From the NCBI GenBank assembly GCA_910584945.1, contig CAJUDY010000014.1, positions 10,920 to 74,919 on the forward strand: a stretch of DNA of 64,000 nucleotides, read 5' to 3'. Positions 51,560 through 60,018 of the stretch are shown here, one piece after another (position 1 is the stretch's first letter; each line of letters opens with the position of its first letter). The notes beneath the pieces were generated by a model. It saw nothing but the letters and a program-made list of their open reading frames with translations. It searched no databases and had not been told where the DNA came from. This stretch comes from an uncultured Lachnospiraceae bacterium (lineage in GTDB: Bacteria > Bacillota > Clostridia > Lachnospirales > Lachnospiraceae). A program made the position numbers and the translations under genes.

Positions 51560-52480
51560 ATGCCGATTCGTATTCCCGGGTCCATGCCGGCCCATGATAT
51601 ACTGGAGTCTGAAAATATCTTTGTGATGACGGAGACCCGGGCGATGTCCCAGGATATCCGTCCTTTGAAGGTGCTGATTCTGAACCTGATGCCCACCAAG
51701 GTGGTGACGGAGACGCAGCTTCTCCGGAAGCTTTCCAATACGCCCCTTCAGATCGATGTGGAATTTCTGCAGACGGCCAGCTATACTTCCACCCATACGG
51801 ACCCCGGCCATCTGAAGCAGTTTTACTGTGTGTTTGACCAGATCAGGGACCGCCATTTTGACGGAATGATCATTACAGGAGCTCCGCTGGATTATGTAAA
51901 ATGCGAGGATACCGCTTACTGGGATGAGGTTTGTGAGATTATGGAGTGGACGAAGACCCACGTACACTGCACGTTTCATCTGTGCTGGGGAGCTTACGCG
52001 GGACTTTACTACCATCACAAGGTGGAAAAGCGGGATCTGGAGCGGAAGCTGTTCGGGATCTTCCCTCACAAGATCTTAAAGGGAACGTCTCCTTTGTTCC
52101 GGGGATTCAACGATGTATTCATGGCGCCCCATTCCAGAGCGACGGATGTACGTCTGGCCGATGTGGAGGCGGTGCCGGATCTGGAGGTGCTGGCAGTGAC
52201 CGAAGGCGGAAGTCTGGCAATCGCCAAGACAAAGGACAGCCGACAGTTCTTCGTGACCTGCCACGCGGAATATGACCACAATACGCTGGCGCTGGAATAC
52301 TTCCGGGATATGGAAAAAGGATTGACGACCGTGGATCTTCCCGTCAATTATTTTCCGGACGACGATCCTTCCAAAGAACCCCTGGTGACCTGGCGCTCCA
52401 CCGGACAGCTTCTGTATTCCAATTGGCTGAATTATTATGTCTACCAGAGCACGCCCTATGATATTGATACGATTTGTTAG
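51560..52480 (+). CDS. metA: Homoserine O-acyltransferase MetA
   Basis: 306 residues; ATG 51560 with AAAGGAG. First committed step of methionine synthesis. The family start MPIRIPGSMPAHDILESENIFVMTE, VLILNLMPTKVVTETQLLR, and the nucleophile in HCTFHLCWGAYAGLYYHH (Cys), with the His and Glu in FVTCHAEYDHNTLALEY, are all present. The residue that separates acetyl- from succinyl-CoA users is Asp in TGAPLDYV (Gly in E. coli, Glu in acetyl users), so the acyl donor is uncertain and may be acetyl-CoA. Confidence 0.95.
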   Translation: MPIRIPGSMPAHDILESENIFVMTETRAMSQDIRPLKVLILNLMPTKVVTETQLLRKLSNTPLQIDVEFLQTASYTSTHTDPGHLKQFYCVFDQIRDRHFDGMIITGAPLDYVKCEDTAYWDEVCEIMEWTKTHVHCTFHLCWGAYAGLYYHHKVEKRDLERKLFGIFPHKILKGTSPLFRGFNDVFMAPHSRATDVRLADVEAVPDLEVLAVTEGGSLAIAKTKDSRQFFVTCHAEYDHNTLALEYFRDMEKGLTTVDLPVNYFPDDDPSKEPLVTWRSTGQLLYSNWLNYYVYQSTPYDIDTIC

Positions 52481-52516
52481 AAAAAGTAAATCACTTTTGA
52501 CGAGGAAGGGATCAAC

Positions 52517-53554
52517 TTGCAGACAGAACTGATACGAATCGACCGGACGCGGATGGACCGGGAGGTCATGGAGCGGGCGGGGGCGCTTCTTCGGGGAGGA
52601 TCCCTGGTGGCTTTTCCTACGGAGACGGTCTATGGTCTTGGAGCCAATGCGCTGGATGAAGAGGCGGCAAAAAAGATCTATGCGGCGAAGGGAAGGCCCT
52701 CCGACAATCCGCTGATCGTTCACATTGCGGAGCTTGAGGCGCTGGAGGGGATCGCGGCGCAGATCCCAAAGGAAGCCTGGATGCTGGCGGAAGCGTTCTG
52801 GCCGGGGCCTTTGACCATGATCTTCCATAAGAAGGACCGGGTGCCCTGGGGGACGACCGGAGGTCTTGCTACAGTGGCAGTCCGTATGCCTTCCGACGAG
52901 ATCGCCGGAGAACTGATCCGGCAGGGGGGCGGTTATATCGCGGCGCCCAGCGCCAACGTATCCGGGCGTCCAAGTCCTACCACGGCGGAACACGTTTATG
53001 AGGATATGAAAGGCAGAATTCCGCTGATCCTGGACGGGGGTCCGGTCCCCATCGGGCTGGAGTCCACGATTGTGGATCTGACTGAGGACTGTCCGGTGAT
53101 CCTGCGCCCGGGTTACATCACCCTTTCCATGATTCAGGAGGTCATCAGGGAGACGAAGGTGGACCGGGGCCTGATTCAGGAGGATTCTTTTATCCGGCCC
53201 AAGGCGCCCGGCATGAAGTACCGGCATTATGCCCCGAGAGCGCAGCTTACGATCGTGGAGGGCGAGGCCGGACCGGTCATCGCTTACATCAATGAACAGG
53301 CGAGGGGTACAGGAAAAGTCGGGATTATCTGTACAGAGGAGACAAAGGACTGCTATCCGCTGGGGGATGTGAAATGCATCGGCTCCCGGCAGGACGAGCG
53401 GTCCATCGCCAGCCATCTGTTTCAGGTCCTGCGGGAGTTTGACGGGGACGACGTGGACCGGATCTATTCGGAGTCTTTCGACACTCCGGGTCTGGGGCAG
53501 GCGATCATGAACCGGCTCCTGAAGGCGGCGGGACATCACAAAATCCATGTATAA
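52517..53554 (+). CDS. Threonylcarbamoyl-AMP synthase (Sua5/YwlC type)
   Basis: 345 residues from TTG 52517 (GAGGAAGGG upstream). It makes L-threonylcarbamoyl-AMP from threonine, bicarbonate and ATP for t6A37 in tRNAs. The N-terminal YrdC domain has GSLVAFPTETVYGLGANALDEEAAKKIYAAKGRPSDNPLIVHI, GPLTMIF and ARPSANVSG-like APSANVSGRPSPTTAEHV. A C-terminal Sua5 domain follows after KAPGMKYRHYAPRAQL. The two-domain layout distinguishes it from TsaC. Confidence 0.93.
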   Translation: MQTELIRIDRTRMDREVMERAGALLRGGSLVAFPTETVYGLGANALDEEAAKKIYAAKGRPSDNPLIVHIAELEALEGIAAQIPKEAWMLAEAFWPGPLTMIFHKKDRVPWGTTGGLATVAVRMPSDEIAGELIRQGGGYIAAPSANVSGRPSPTTAEHVYEDMKGRIPLILDGGPVPIGLESTIVDLTEDCPVILRPGYITLSMIQEVIRETKVDRGLIQEDSFIRPKAPGMKYRHYAPRAQLTIVEGEAGPVIAYINEQARGTGKVGIICTEETKDCYPLGDVKCIGSRQDERSIASHLFQVLREFDGDDVDRIYSESFDTPGLGQAIMNRLLKAAGHHKIHV

Positions 53555-53604
53555 AACAGCATCGGAAGTGAAGATGCGGAACTCAAAACAGCATCGGAAC
53601 GGAT

Positions 53605-53666
53605 AATGCCCGGAAGGATTTTCAGACGCGAAGGCGGCGGAAAATCTTTCCGGATGAAGGGGCATT
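53605..53666 (+). other. Long hairpin in the upp leader
   Basis: Inner arms of 14 bases (53610-53623 with 53640-53653, one G-U) and outer AATGCC/GGCATT. It is flanked by a direct repeat, AGATGCGGAACTCAAA, at about 53572 and 53674. No T-tract, so not a simple terminator. Confidence 0.5.
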
Positions 53667-53703
53667 GGGAGAGAAGATGCGGAACTCAAATAGAGGGGAA
53701 AAT

Positions 53704-54333
53704 ATGGCGAAAGTAATGATTATGCAGCACCCGTTGATTCAGCACAAGATCGGCATCATACGCAGGCAGGAGACCGGCTCCAAGGACTTCCGCCAGATGA
53801 TCAGCGAGATCGCCATGCTGATGTGCTATGAAGCAACCCGGGATCTTCGGCTTGTGGACGTGGAAATCGAGACGCCCATCTGCAGGACCACTGCAAAGGA
53901 ACTGGAGGGTAAGAAACTGGCGGTGGTGCCGATTCTGCGGGCAGGTCTTGGCATGGTGGACGGGATGCTTACCATGATCCCGGCGGCAAAAGTCGGTCAT
54001 ATTGGGCTCTACCGCAATGAAGAGACGCTGGAACCGGTGGAATACTACTGTAAGCTTCCCAAAGACTGCGCGGAGCGGGACGTATTCGTGGTGGACCCCA
54101 TGCTGGCTACCGGAGGGTCCGCGTCGGCGGCGATTACCATGCTGAAGGCGAAGGGAGTAAAGCATATTCGTCTGATGTGTATCATTGCGGCGCCGGAAGG
54201 AGTGGAGCGGATGAAAAAAGACCATCCGGATGTAAATCTCTATATCGGCGCTATGGACGAGCGGCTCAATGAACGCGGATACATTGTACCGGGGCTTGGA
54301 GATGCGGGGGATCGGATCTTTGGCACCAAATAA
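53704..54333 (+). CDS. upp: Uracil phosphoribosyltransferase
   Basis: 209 residues; ATG 53704 after TAGAGGGG. Converts uracil plus PRPP to UMP (pyrimidine salvage). Signatures: HPLIQHKIGIIRRQETGSKDFRQM, VPILRAGLGMVDGM, and the PRPP loop VVDPMLATGGSASAAITMLK, ending GLGDAGDRIFGTK. Full length. It is followed 26 bases later by the deaminase gene. Confidence 0.97.
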   Translation: MAKVMIMQHPLIQHKIGIIRRQETGSKDFRQMISEIAMLMCYEATRDLRLVDVEIETPICRTTAKELEGKKLAVVPILRAGLGMVDGMLTMIPAAKVGHIGLYRNEETLEPVEYYCKLPKDCAERDVFVVDPMLATGGSASAAITMLKAKGVKHIRLMCIIAAPEGVERMKKDHPDVNLYIGAMDERLNERGYIVPGLGDAGDRIFGTK

Positions 54334-54359
54334 GATTTTACGCGTCAAAGGAGGATAGG

Positions 54360-54845
54360 ATGACTGGGAAAAGAACAGACTACATATCATGGGATGAGTA
54401 CTTTATGGGAATCGCATACCTGTCGGCCATGCGCTCCAAAGACCCGGGCACACAGGTGGGGGCATGCATCGTCAGTCAGGCGAATAAGATTTTATCCATG
54501 GGGTATAACGGTTTTCCCATGGGGTGCGATGACGACGAATTCCCCTGGAACAGAGAGGGAGAGCTCTACGACAGCAAGTATGCTTATGTGACCCACAGCG
54601 AACTGAACGCGATCCTGAATTACCGGGGCGGAAGCCTGGAGGGAACGAAACTTTATGTGACCTTATTTCCCTGCAACGAGTGTGCCAAGGCCATCATTCA
54701 GGCAGGAATCAAGGAGCTGGTCTACGCGGACGACAAGTACGGCGGTACGCCTGCCAATCTGGCGTCCAGACGCATGCTCAAAGCGGCCGGCGTGAAGATG
54801 ACGCCCTATCAAAAGAGCGGGAAAACCGTGATGCTTCAGGTATAA
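54360..54845 (+). CDS. dCMP/cytidine deaminase family protein (ComEB-like)
   Basis: 161 residues; ATG 54360 after AAAGGAGG. Zinc-dependent deaminase with THSELNAILNY (His-x-Glu) and LFPCNECAKAIIQAG (PCxxC). Begins YISWDEYFMGIAYLSAMRSKDPGTQVGACIV, the dCMP deaminase signature. It likely supplies dUMP for thymidylate synthesis, in line with the pyrimidine salvage gene upp before it. Confidence 0.92.
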   Translation: MTGKRTDYISWDEYFMGIAYLSAMRSKDPGTQVGACIVSQANKILSMGYNGFPMGCDDDEFPWNREGELYDSKYAYVTHSELNAILNYRGGSLEGTKLYVTLFPCNECAKAIIQAGIKELVYADDKYGGTPANLASRRMLKAAGVKMTPYQKSGKTVMLQV

Positions 54846-54909
54846 ACGGCGGTGTGTAAACCTATATTGATAATTGATTGACAATTTATACGCGGGCACT
54901 GCTTTTTTG

Positions 54910-54938
54910 TTGAAGTTGGCAAAAAAAGGTGATATAAT
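54910..54938 (+). promoter_or_regulatory. Promoter of the V-ATPase operon
   Basis: TTGAAG (54910-54915), a 17-base spacer and TATAAT (54933-54938). The transcript leader before the first gene is about 110 bases. Confidence 0.7.
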
Positions 54939-55053
54939 ATGCTGGAAACTGTAAAGCCATGTAATATGAGGAATTTAAAGAAAAGTGTTCTGAGTTATTT
55001 CGTAAAATGGCCGCGCAATTTAATCGAATTTGAAAAAGCAAGGTGGTGAAACG

Positions 55054-55362
55054 GTGTTAGAAGAGACGTTAAAGTCAGTCAGGGATGCAGAGGCAAAAGC
55101 GGAAGAAATTCTAAAAGAAGCGGATGCCAAGGCAGCCTCAGTTCTGGAAGACGCAAAGGTCAAAGCCCAGGCGATGAAGGAGGATACGGCATCGAAAGTC
55201 AGATCCTTAAGCCAGAAAACAACGCAGGCGGTTCACAAAGAGGGAGACACGCAGCTTGAGATGGCAGCAAAAGAAGCCAGGAAAGAGATTGAAGCGCTGA
55301 GAGAACTGGTCGTTCCGAAGAAGCCGGAGGCGCTGGAAGCAATTATATCCGCCCTGGTGTAA
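55054..55362 (+). CDS. V-type ATPase subunit G/H
   Basis: 102 residues from GTG 55054, preceded by AAGGTGG. A continuous charged coiled coil (VRDAEAKAEEILKEADAKAASVLEDAKVKAQAMK), as in AhaH/NtpF, which pairs with subunit E as the peripheral stalk. It is the first gene of the operon. Confidence 0.85.
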   Translation: MLEETLKSVRDAEAKAEEILKEADAKAASVLEDAKVKAQAMKEDTASKVRSLSQKTTQAVHKEGDTQLEMAAKEARKEIEALRELVVPKKPEALEAIISALV

Positions 55363-55399
55363 AAGGAATGTGAAAAAAGAGAAAAGGAGGGATGTGGAT

Positions 55400-57415
55400 A
55401 TGGCAGTATTGCAGATGCAGCGGATCAGTATCTGTGCGATGAAGAAGAACAGGAAAGCGATCCTGGAACGTCTGCAGGAACTGGGCGCCATGGAGATTGA
55501 TATTCAGCTTCCGGACGACAGCGGATATAAGAAGATGGATATCACGAACTCCAAAGCCACATTTGAGAAGCAGGCGCAGACCGCGGACCGCGCGCTGGAA
55601 GTGCTGCATGAGTATGCGCCTGAGAAGACCGGCATGCTTGCATCGCTGGCGGGAAAGCCCCTTGTGGACCATGATCTGTTCGACAAGGCGGCGAAGAATC
55701 ACGACAACTATCTGGAGACCGCTCACCGGATCGTGACGCTGGATAAGCAGATCGCGGAACAGAAAGCGAATATCCAGAAGCTTCAGAACCAGATAGAGTC
55801 CCTGGCTCCCTGGATGGGACTGACCGTACCGGTCAGCTTCACGGGAACCCGCAAGACCGCGTGCCTGATCGGAACCATGGCGGGCGCTCAGAGCCTGGAG
55901 AGCCTCTATGGACTGCTGGCAAAACACGCGCCGGAAGCGGACGCCCTGGATATTCAGGTGATTTTCACAGACAAGGATTATACGTATCTTGCGGTGGTCT
56001 GCCTGAAGAAGGACGCGCAGATCGTAGAGGAAGCGCTCCGGGCCGGCGGCTTTGCAAAGCCTGCCCAGACGGTGAATAAAGTTCCGACCCAGTGGCAGAA
56101 GGAACTGCAGTCAGAGGCGGACGAAGCCAGTCGGCAGATTGAGACTCTGGAAAAAGAGATTGCAGACTATGCAGGCAGCAGGCAAGATCTGCGTATGGTA
56201 TCAGACTACTGCCGCATTCGGGCAGAGAAGTATGAGATCCTGGGCAAGCTTCCTCAGACGAAGAATACGTTTGCCTTAAGCGGTTATGTTCCGGCATATC
56301 GAGCGGATCAGGTGGTCAGAGAATTCTCTGAAAAATATGACGCGGTGGTGGAGACGGAACAGATGAAGGAAGACGAGGCGCCGCCGGTGCTTCTTAAAAA
56401 CAATGGTTTTTCGGAATCGGTGGAAGGCGTACTTGCATCCTTTGGACTTCCGGGTAAGGGAGAGATAGACCCGACGTTCTTCACGTCTATTTTTTATGTG
56501 TTCCTGTTCGGGCTGATGCTCAGCGACGCGGCATACGGACTGATTGTGTCGCTGGCCTGCGGGATTCTTCTTGTGAAGTGTCCCCGTATGGCGACGAACC
56601 TGAGAAAATCCATCAAGCTGTTCTTCTGGTGCGGCATCTCCACCATGTTCTGGGGTGTGATGTTCGGCGGATACTTCGGCGATGTGGTGGACGTGGTGTC
56701 AGAGACCTTTTTCGGACACAAAGTGTCGATTCCGGCTCTGTGGTTCGTTCCGCTGAATGATCCCATGAAACTGCTCCTGTTCTCCATGCTGTTCGGTGTG
56801 ATTCATCTGTTCACCGGACTGGCGCTGAAGGGCTATATGTGCATCCGGGACGGACGCTATCTGGACTTTGTGTGCGACTGCGTGCTCTGGTTCCTGCTTC
56901 TTGGGGGACTGATCGGGATGCTTCTTCCCTCAGAGCTGTTTGCCGGGATTGCAGGACAGCAGATCTACTTCCCTGAGGCCCTGAAGGCGGTTGTGAAGTG
57001 GATGGCGATCATCGGCGCAGTAGGAATTGTGCTGATGTCAGGGAGAGAGAACAAGAACTTTGGCGTGCGGATCGCCCTTGGAGCATATGATCTGTACGGT
57101 ATGACCAGCTGGTTAAGCGATGTGCTTTCGTATTCGCGTCTTCTGGCCCTCGGTCTTGCTACCGGTGTTATCGCGTCGGTTGTAAACCAGATGGGCAGCA
57201 TGGCCGGAAAAGGTGTCGTCGGCGTGATCGTATTTATCCTGGTATTCCTGGTCGGACATACACTCAATATCGGTATCAACCTTTTGGGCGCCTATGTGCA
57301 TACCTGCCGTCTCCAGTATGTGGAATTCTTTGGGAAATTCTACGAGGGAGGCGGAAAAGCGTTTGAACCGTTTATGTTAAAAACAAAATATGTTGATATT
57401 AAGGAGGAAAATTAA
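55400..57415 (+). CDS. ntpI: V-type ATPase subunit I (a-type stator)
   Basis: 671 residues; ATG 55400 with AGGAGGGATG. The N-terminal half is a soluble arm with coiled coils (about 95-125 and 235-270); the C-terminal half has about seven or eight membrane segments, including FTSIFYVFLFGLMLSDAAYGL, GYFGDVVDVV and SYSRLLALGLATGVIASVVN, where the essential Arg of the ion path sits. It forms the ion half-channels against the K ring. Confidence 0.95.
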   Translation: MAVLQMQRISICAMKKNRKAILERLQELGAMEIDIQLPDDSGYKKMDITNSKATFEKQAQTADRALEVLHEYAPEKTGMLASLAGKPLVDHDLFDKAAKNHDNYLETAHRIVTLDKQIAEQKANIQKLQNQIESLAPWMGLTVPVSFTGTRKTACLIGTMAGAQSLESLYGLLAKHAPEADALDIQVIFTDKDYTYLAVVCLKKDAQIVEEALRAGGFAKPAQTVNKVPTQWQKELQSEADEASRQIETLEKEIADYAGSRQDLRMVSDYCRIRAEKYEILGKLPQTKNTFALSGYVPAYRADQVVREFSEKYDAVVETEQMKEDEAPPVLLKNNGFSESVEGVLASFGLPGKGEIDPTFFTSIFYVFLFGLMLSDAAYGLIVSLACGILLVKCPRMATNLRKSIKLFFWCGISTMFWGVMFGGYFGDVVDVVSETFFGHKVSIPALWFVPLNDPMKLLLFSMLFGVIHLFTGLALKGYMCIRDGRYLDFVCDCVLWFLLLGGLIGMLLPSELFAGIAGQQIYFPEALKAVVKWMAIIGAVGIVLMSGRENKNFGVRIALGAYDLYGMTSWLSDVLSYSRLLALGLATGVIASVVNQMGSMAGKGVVGVIVFILVFLVGHTLNIGINLLGAYVHTCRLQYVEFFGKFYEGGGKAFEPFMLKTKYVDIKEEN

Positions 57416-57417
57416 CA

Positions 57418-57903
57418 ATGGCAGCAATGTTAGAGATGATTGGTGGAAACGGATGGGCATTATTAGGTGCGGCTCTCGCAGCGATTCTTGCGGGCTGCGG
57501 TTCTGCTTATGGCGTAGGTGTTGCCGGGCAGGCAGCCTGCGGCGTTGTTACGGAAGATCCTGGTAAATTCGTACAGGTTCTGGTTCTTCAGCTGCTTCCC
57601 GGTACGCAGGGTATCTACGGTCTGCTGATTGCATTCGTGGCTCTTTCCAGATACGGTCTTCTTGGCGGCGGCGGAATGGAACTGACCGTGGCACAGGGTC
57701 TGATGGTTCTGGCAGCATGCCTTCCCATCGGTATCGTAGGTCTGATTTCCGCAAGACATCAGGGGAAAACCGCTGTGGCGGCAATCGGCATCGTGGCAAA
57801 GAAACCAGATCAGTTCGGTAAAGCAATGATCTTCCCGGCAATGGTTGAGACCTACGCAATTCTTGCACTTCTGATCTCCATTCTTGCACTTCCGACGATC
57901 TAA
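57418..57903 (+). CDS. ntpK: V-type ATPase subunit K (rotor ring), Na+-type site
   Basis: 161 residues, two hairpins of two membrane helices. The helices carry LLPGTQGIYGLL in the first hairpin and RHQGKTAVAAIGIVAKKPDQ and MVETYAILALL in the second. The Leu, Thr, Gln, second Gln and Glu match the set that binds Na+ in Enterococcus hirae NtpK, so this ring probably carries Na+ rather than H+. It starts 3 bases after subunit I. Confidence 0.95.
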   Translation: MAAMLEMIGGNGWALLGAALAAILAGCGSAYGVGVAGQAACGVVTEDPGKFVQVLVLQLLPGTQGIYGLLIAFVALSRYGLLGGGGMELTVAQGLMVLAACLPIGIVGLISARHQGKTAVAAIGIVAKKPDQFGKAMIFPAMVETYAILALLISILALPTI

Positions 57904-57954
57904 GCGGAGGAAGCCTGTCAACGACGAACAAATTGTAAGAAGGAGAGCTTTAGA

Positions 57955-58548
57955 ATGACCGGATTGGAAAAGATTACGGACCAGATTCAGGAAGAAGCAA
58001 AAGCCTCCGCAGCCGGCAGGCTGGAAGCGGCGCAGAAGGAAGCGGACGCGATTCTCGCGGAAGCCAAGGACGCATGCGCGGCGATGGAAGCCGAGGCGGC
58101 CCAGAAGAATGCCGCCATGAAGGCGAACTATGAAGGCCGGGTGAAGTCCTCCGCAGAACAGCAGAGAAGGACGGCGCTTCTTAGGGCAAAGCAGGAGATC
58201 ATCGCGGAGGTGATCGAGGAAGCCTATGTGACTCTGAAGCAAAAGGATGTACAGAGTTATTTCCTGACCATGGAAAAAATATTAAAGACCTATGCGCTGG
58301 CGGAGGCCGGAGAGATCTACTTCTCCGCGGAGGACCTTGCCAGAATGCCCGGCGATTTTGAGAAAAAGATTGCCGCGGCGGCAAAGGAGAAGGGCGGAAG
58401 CCTGGTTCTGAAAAAAGAGCCGAAAGCGATTGCAGACGGTTTTGTTCTCGCCTACGGCGGCGTGGAGGAGAACTGTACCCTGAAAGCACTGTTTGACGCG
58501 AAGAAGGATGAACTTCAGGATAAAGTAAATGCAATCTTATTTTCATAG
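57955..58548 (+). CDS. ntpE: V-type ATPase subunit E
   Basis: 197 residues, AAGGAG upstream. N-terminal helix rich in Ala/Glu/Lys (ITDQIQEEAKASAAGRLEAAQKEADAILAEAKD) and a globular C-terminal domain with EILAE-like turns and GGSLVLKKEPKAIADGFVLAYGGVEENCTLKALFDAKKDEL. It forms the peripheral stalk with G/H. Confidence 0.93.
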   Translation: MTGLEKITDQIQEEAKASAAGRLEAAQKEADAILAEAKDACAAMEAEAAQKNAAMKANYEGRVKSSAEQQRRTALLRAKQEIIAEVIEEAYVTLKQKDVQSYFLTMEKILKTYALAEAGEIYFSAEDLARMPGDFEKKIAAAAKEKGGSLVLKKEPKAIADGFVLAYGGVEENCTLKALFDAKKDELQDKVNAILFS

Positions 58549-58577
58549 AAGCCGGTTCGCCGAAAAGGAGGGTTTTA

Positions 58578-59549
58578 ATGTCTAAAACACAATATGCCTA
58601 TGCGGTCGCGCGAATCCGTGCTCTGGAAGTGTCTCTGTTCTCATCCTCGACCATCGAGCAGCTCATCGCCTGCAAGGATGATGAGGCGGCGATTCGGTTT
58701 CTGCAGGAGAGGGGCTGGGGCGGCGCGGATGTGCCTGCCGACGCCGACGCGATCCTGACAAGAGAGCGGGAGAAGATCTGGGAGACCATCGGCGAGATGC
58801 ATGTGGACATGGACGTGTTTGATGTCCTGTCCTATGCCAGCTGGTTCCATAACCTGAAAGCTGCAGTCAAGGAAGTCTGCACCGGAAAGAGCGGTGCGAA
58901 TATCTTTTATGAAGGGACGCCGATTCCGAAGCAGGAGCTTTTGCGCATCATAAAAGAAAAAGACTATCAGGCGCTGCCGAAGAACATGCAGGCGGCGGCA
59001 GAGGAAGCGGTGGACACACTGCTCCATTCGGGAGACGGGCAGCTCTGTGATGTGATCATTGACCGTGCGACCATGGAAGCCATCAAAGAAGCCGGAAGGC
59101 TGGCCGAGGATGACATCATTCGCGACTATGCGGAGTCCACGGTGGCGGTGGCCAACATTAAGATTGCTGTCAGGGCTTCTAAGACCGCTAAGACACTGGA
59201 ATTCATGAAACGGGCCATGGCGCCCTGCGATACGCTGAACATTGACAGTCTGGCGCACGCGGCGCTCTCGGGCATGGATTCGATCATCGAATATTTAAAC
59301 GGCAGCGGATATGCGGAGGGCGCGCAGGCGCTGAAGGAGTCCCCTTCGGCATTCGAGCGCTGGTGCGACAACCGGATTATCCAGACCATCAAACCTCAGA
59401 AGTCCAATCCATTTTCCGTTGGACCTCTGGTGGCATATGTCATTGCAAGGGAAAATGAAATTAAGACGGTGAGAATCATTCTTACCTGTAAGCAGAACGG
59501 CTTATCAGATGATTCCATCCGGGAAAGGGTAAGGGAAATGTATGTATAA
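58578..59549 (+). CDS. ntpC: V-type ATPase subunit C/d
   Basis: 323 residues, AAGGAGGG upstream. All-helical subunit that sits on the rotor ring and couples it to the central stalk. Begins YAYAVARIRALEVSLFSSSTIEQL and contains the three repeated helical bundles of the AhaC/NtpC family (FERWCDNRIIQTIKPQKSNPFSVGPLVAYVIARENEIKTVRIIL). Its stop overlaps subunit F by 8 bases. Confidence 0.93.
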   Translation: MSKTQYAYAVARIRALEVSLFSSSTIEQLIACKDDEAAIRFLQERGWGGADVPADADAILTREREKIWETIGEMHVDMDVFDVLSYASWFHNLKAAVKEVCTGKSGANIFYEGTPIPKQELLRIIKEKDYQALPKNMQAAAEEAVDTLLHSGDGQLCDVIIDRATMEAIKEAGRLAEDDIIRDYAESTVAVANIKIAVRASKTAKTLEFMKRAMAPCDTLNIDSLAHAALSGMDSIIEYLNGSGYAEGAQALKESPSAFERWCDNRIIQTIKPQKSNPFSVGPLVAYVIARENEIKTVRIILTCKQNGLSDDSIRERVREMYV

Positions 59550-59862
59550 GATCGCGGTAATCGGCGCTTATGACAGCATCTATGGTTTTGCGGCCCTGGG
59601 GCTGGATACATTTCCGGTATCCGATTCCCAGGAGGGAGAGAAAATGCTCAGAAGGATTGCGGAGGGCGAATACGCGGTGATCTATATCACCGAGGCGCTG
59701 GCAGCGGAGCTTGGGCACGAGATCGGCAGATATCAGGAGCAGGTGCTTCCGGCCATCATCCAGATCCCCGGCGTATCCGGAAATACGGGCGCAGGGATCA
59801 CGGGCGTGAAGAAGTCCGTGGAGCAGGCAGTTGGGTCTGATATCTTGTTCGGCGACAATTAA
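59542..59862 (+). CDS. ntpG: V-type ATPase subunit F
   Basis: 106 residues. Rossmann-like central-stalk subunit: YKIAVIGAYDSIYGFAALGLDTFPV, YAVIYITEALA and VLPAIIQIPGVSGNTGAGITGVKKSVEQAVG. ATG 59542 overlaps subunit C and follows AAAGGGTAAGGG. The structured RNA element starts directly at its stop codon. Confidence 0.93.
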   Translation: MYKIAVIGAYDSIYGFAALGLDTFPVSDSQEGEKMLRRIAEGEYAVIYITEALAAELGHEIGRYQEQVLPAIIQIPGVSGNTGAGITGVKKSVEQAVGSDILFGDN

Positions 59863-59984
59863 GTCATGCAGATACGGGACACGGCAGACAGAGGACGCTT
59901 GCGCCCGGCTGGCTGGTGGGGATCGGAACTATAGGCCGCAAGGCCGAACGGCGAGCGGACGTAAGTCCGCGAGATGTGCATGAC
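59863..59984 (+). ncRNA. Structured RNA element inside the V-ATPase operon (possible Na+ riboswitch)
   Basis: A perfect 8-bp closing stem GTCATGCA/TGCATGAC (59863-59870, 59977-59984) encloses 106 bases with at least two GNRA-capped hairpins, GGCC-GCAA-GGCC (59934-59945) and GCGGAC-GTAA-GTCCGC (59955-59970), and a G+C-rich segment GGACGCTTGCGCCCGGCTGG. It fills the whole gap between subunits F and A and ends 34 bases before the ATG of A. No tRNA or known attenuator shape is seen. Confidence 0.6.
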
Positions 59985-60018
59985 GATCAAAAAAAAGAAA
60001 GTGGGTGAATCCATTCAA

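Noticed and set aside
59974..60018. Upstream ATG that would extend subunit A by 15 residues
   Set aside because: It lies inside the closing stem of the RNA element and the added residues (MCMTIKKKKVGESIQ) are absent from the usual subunit A start.
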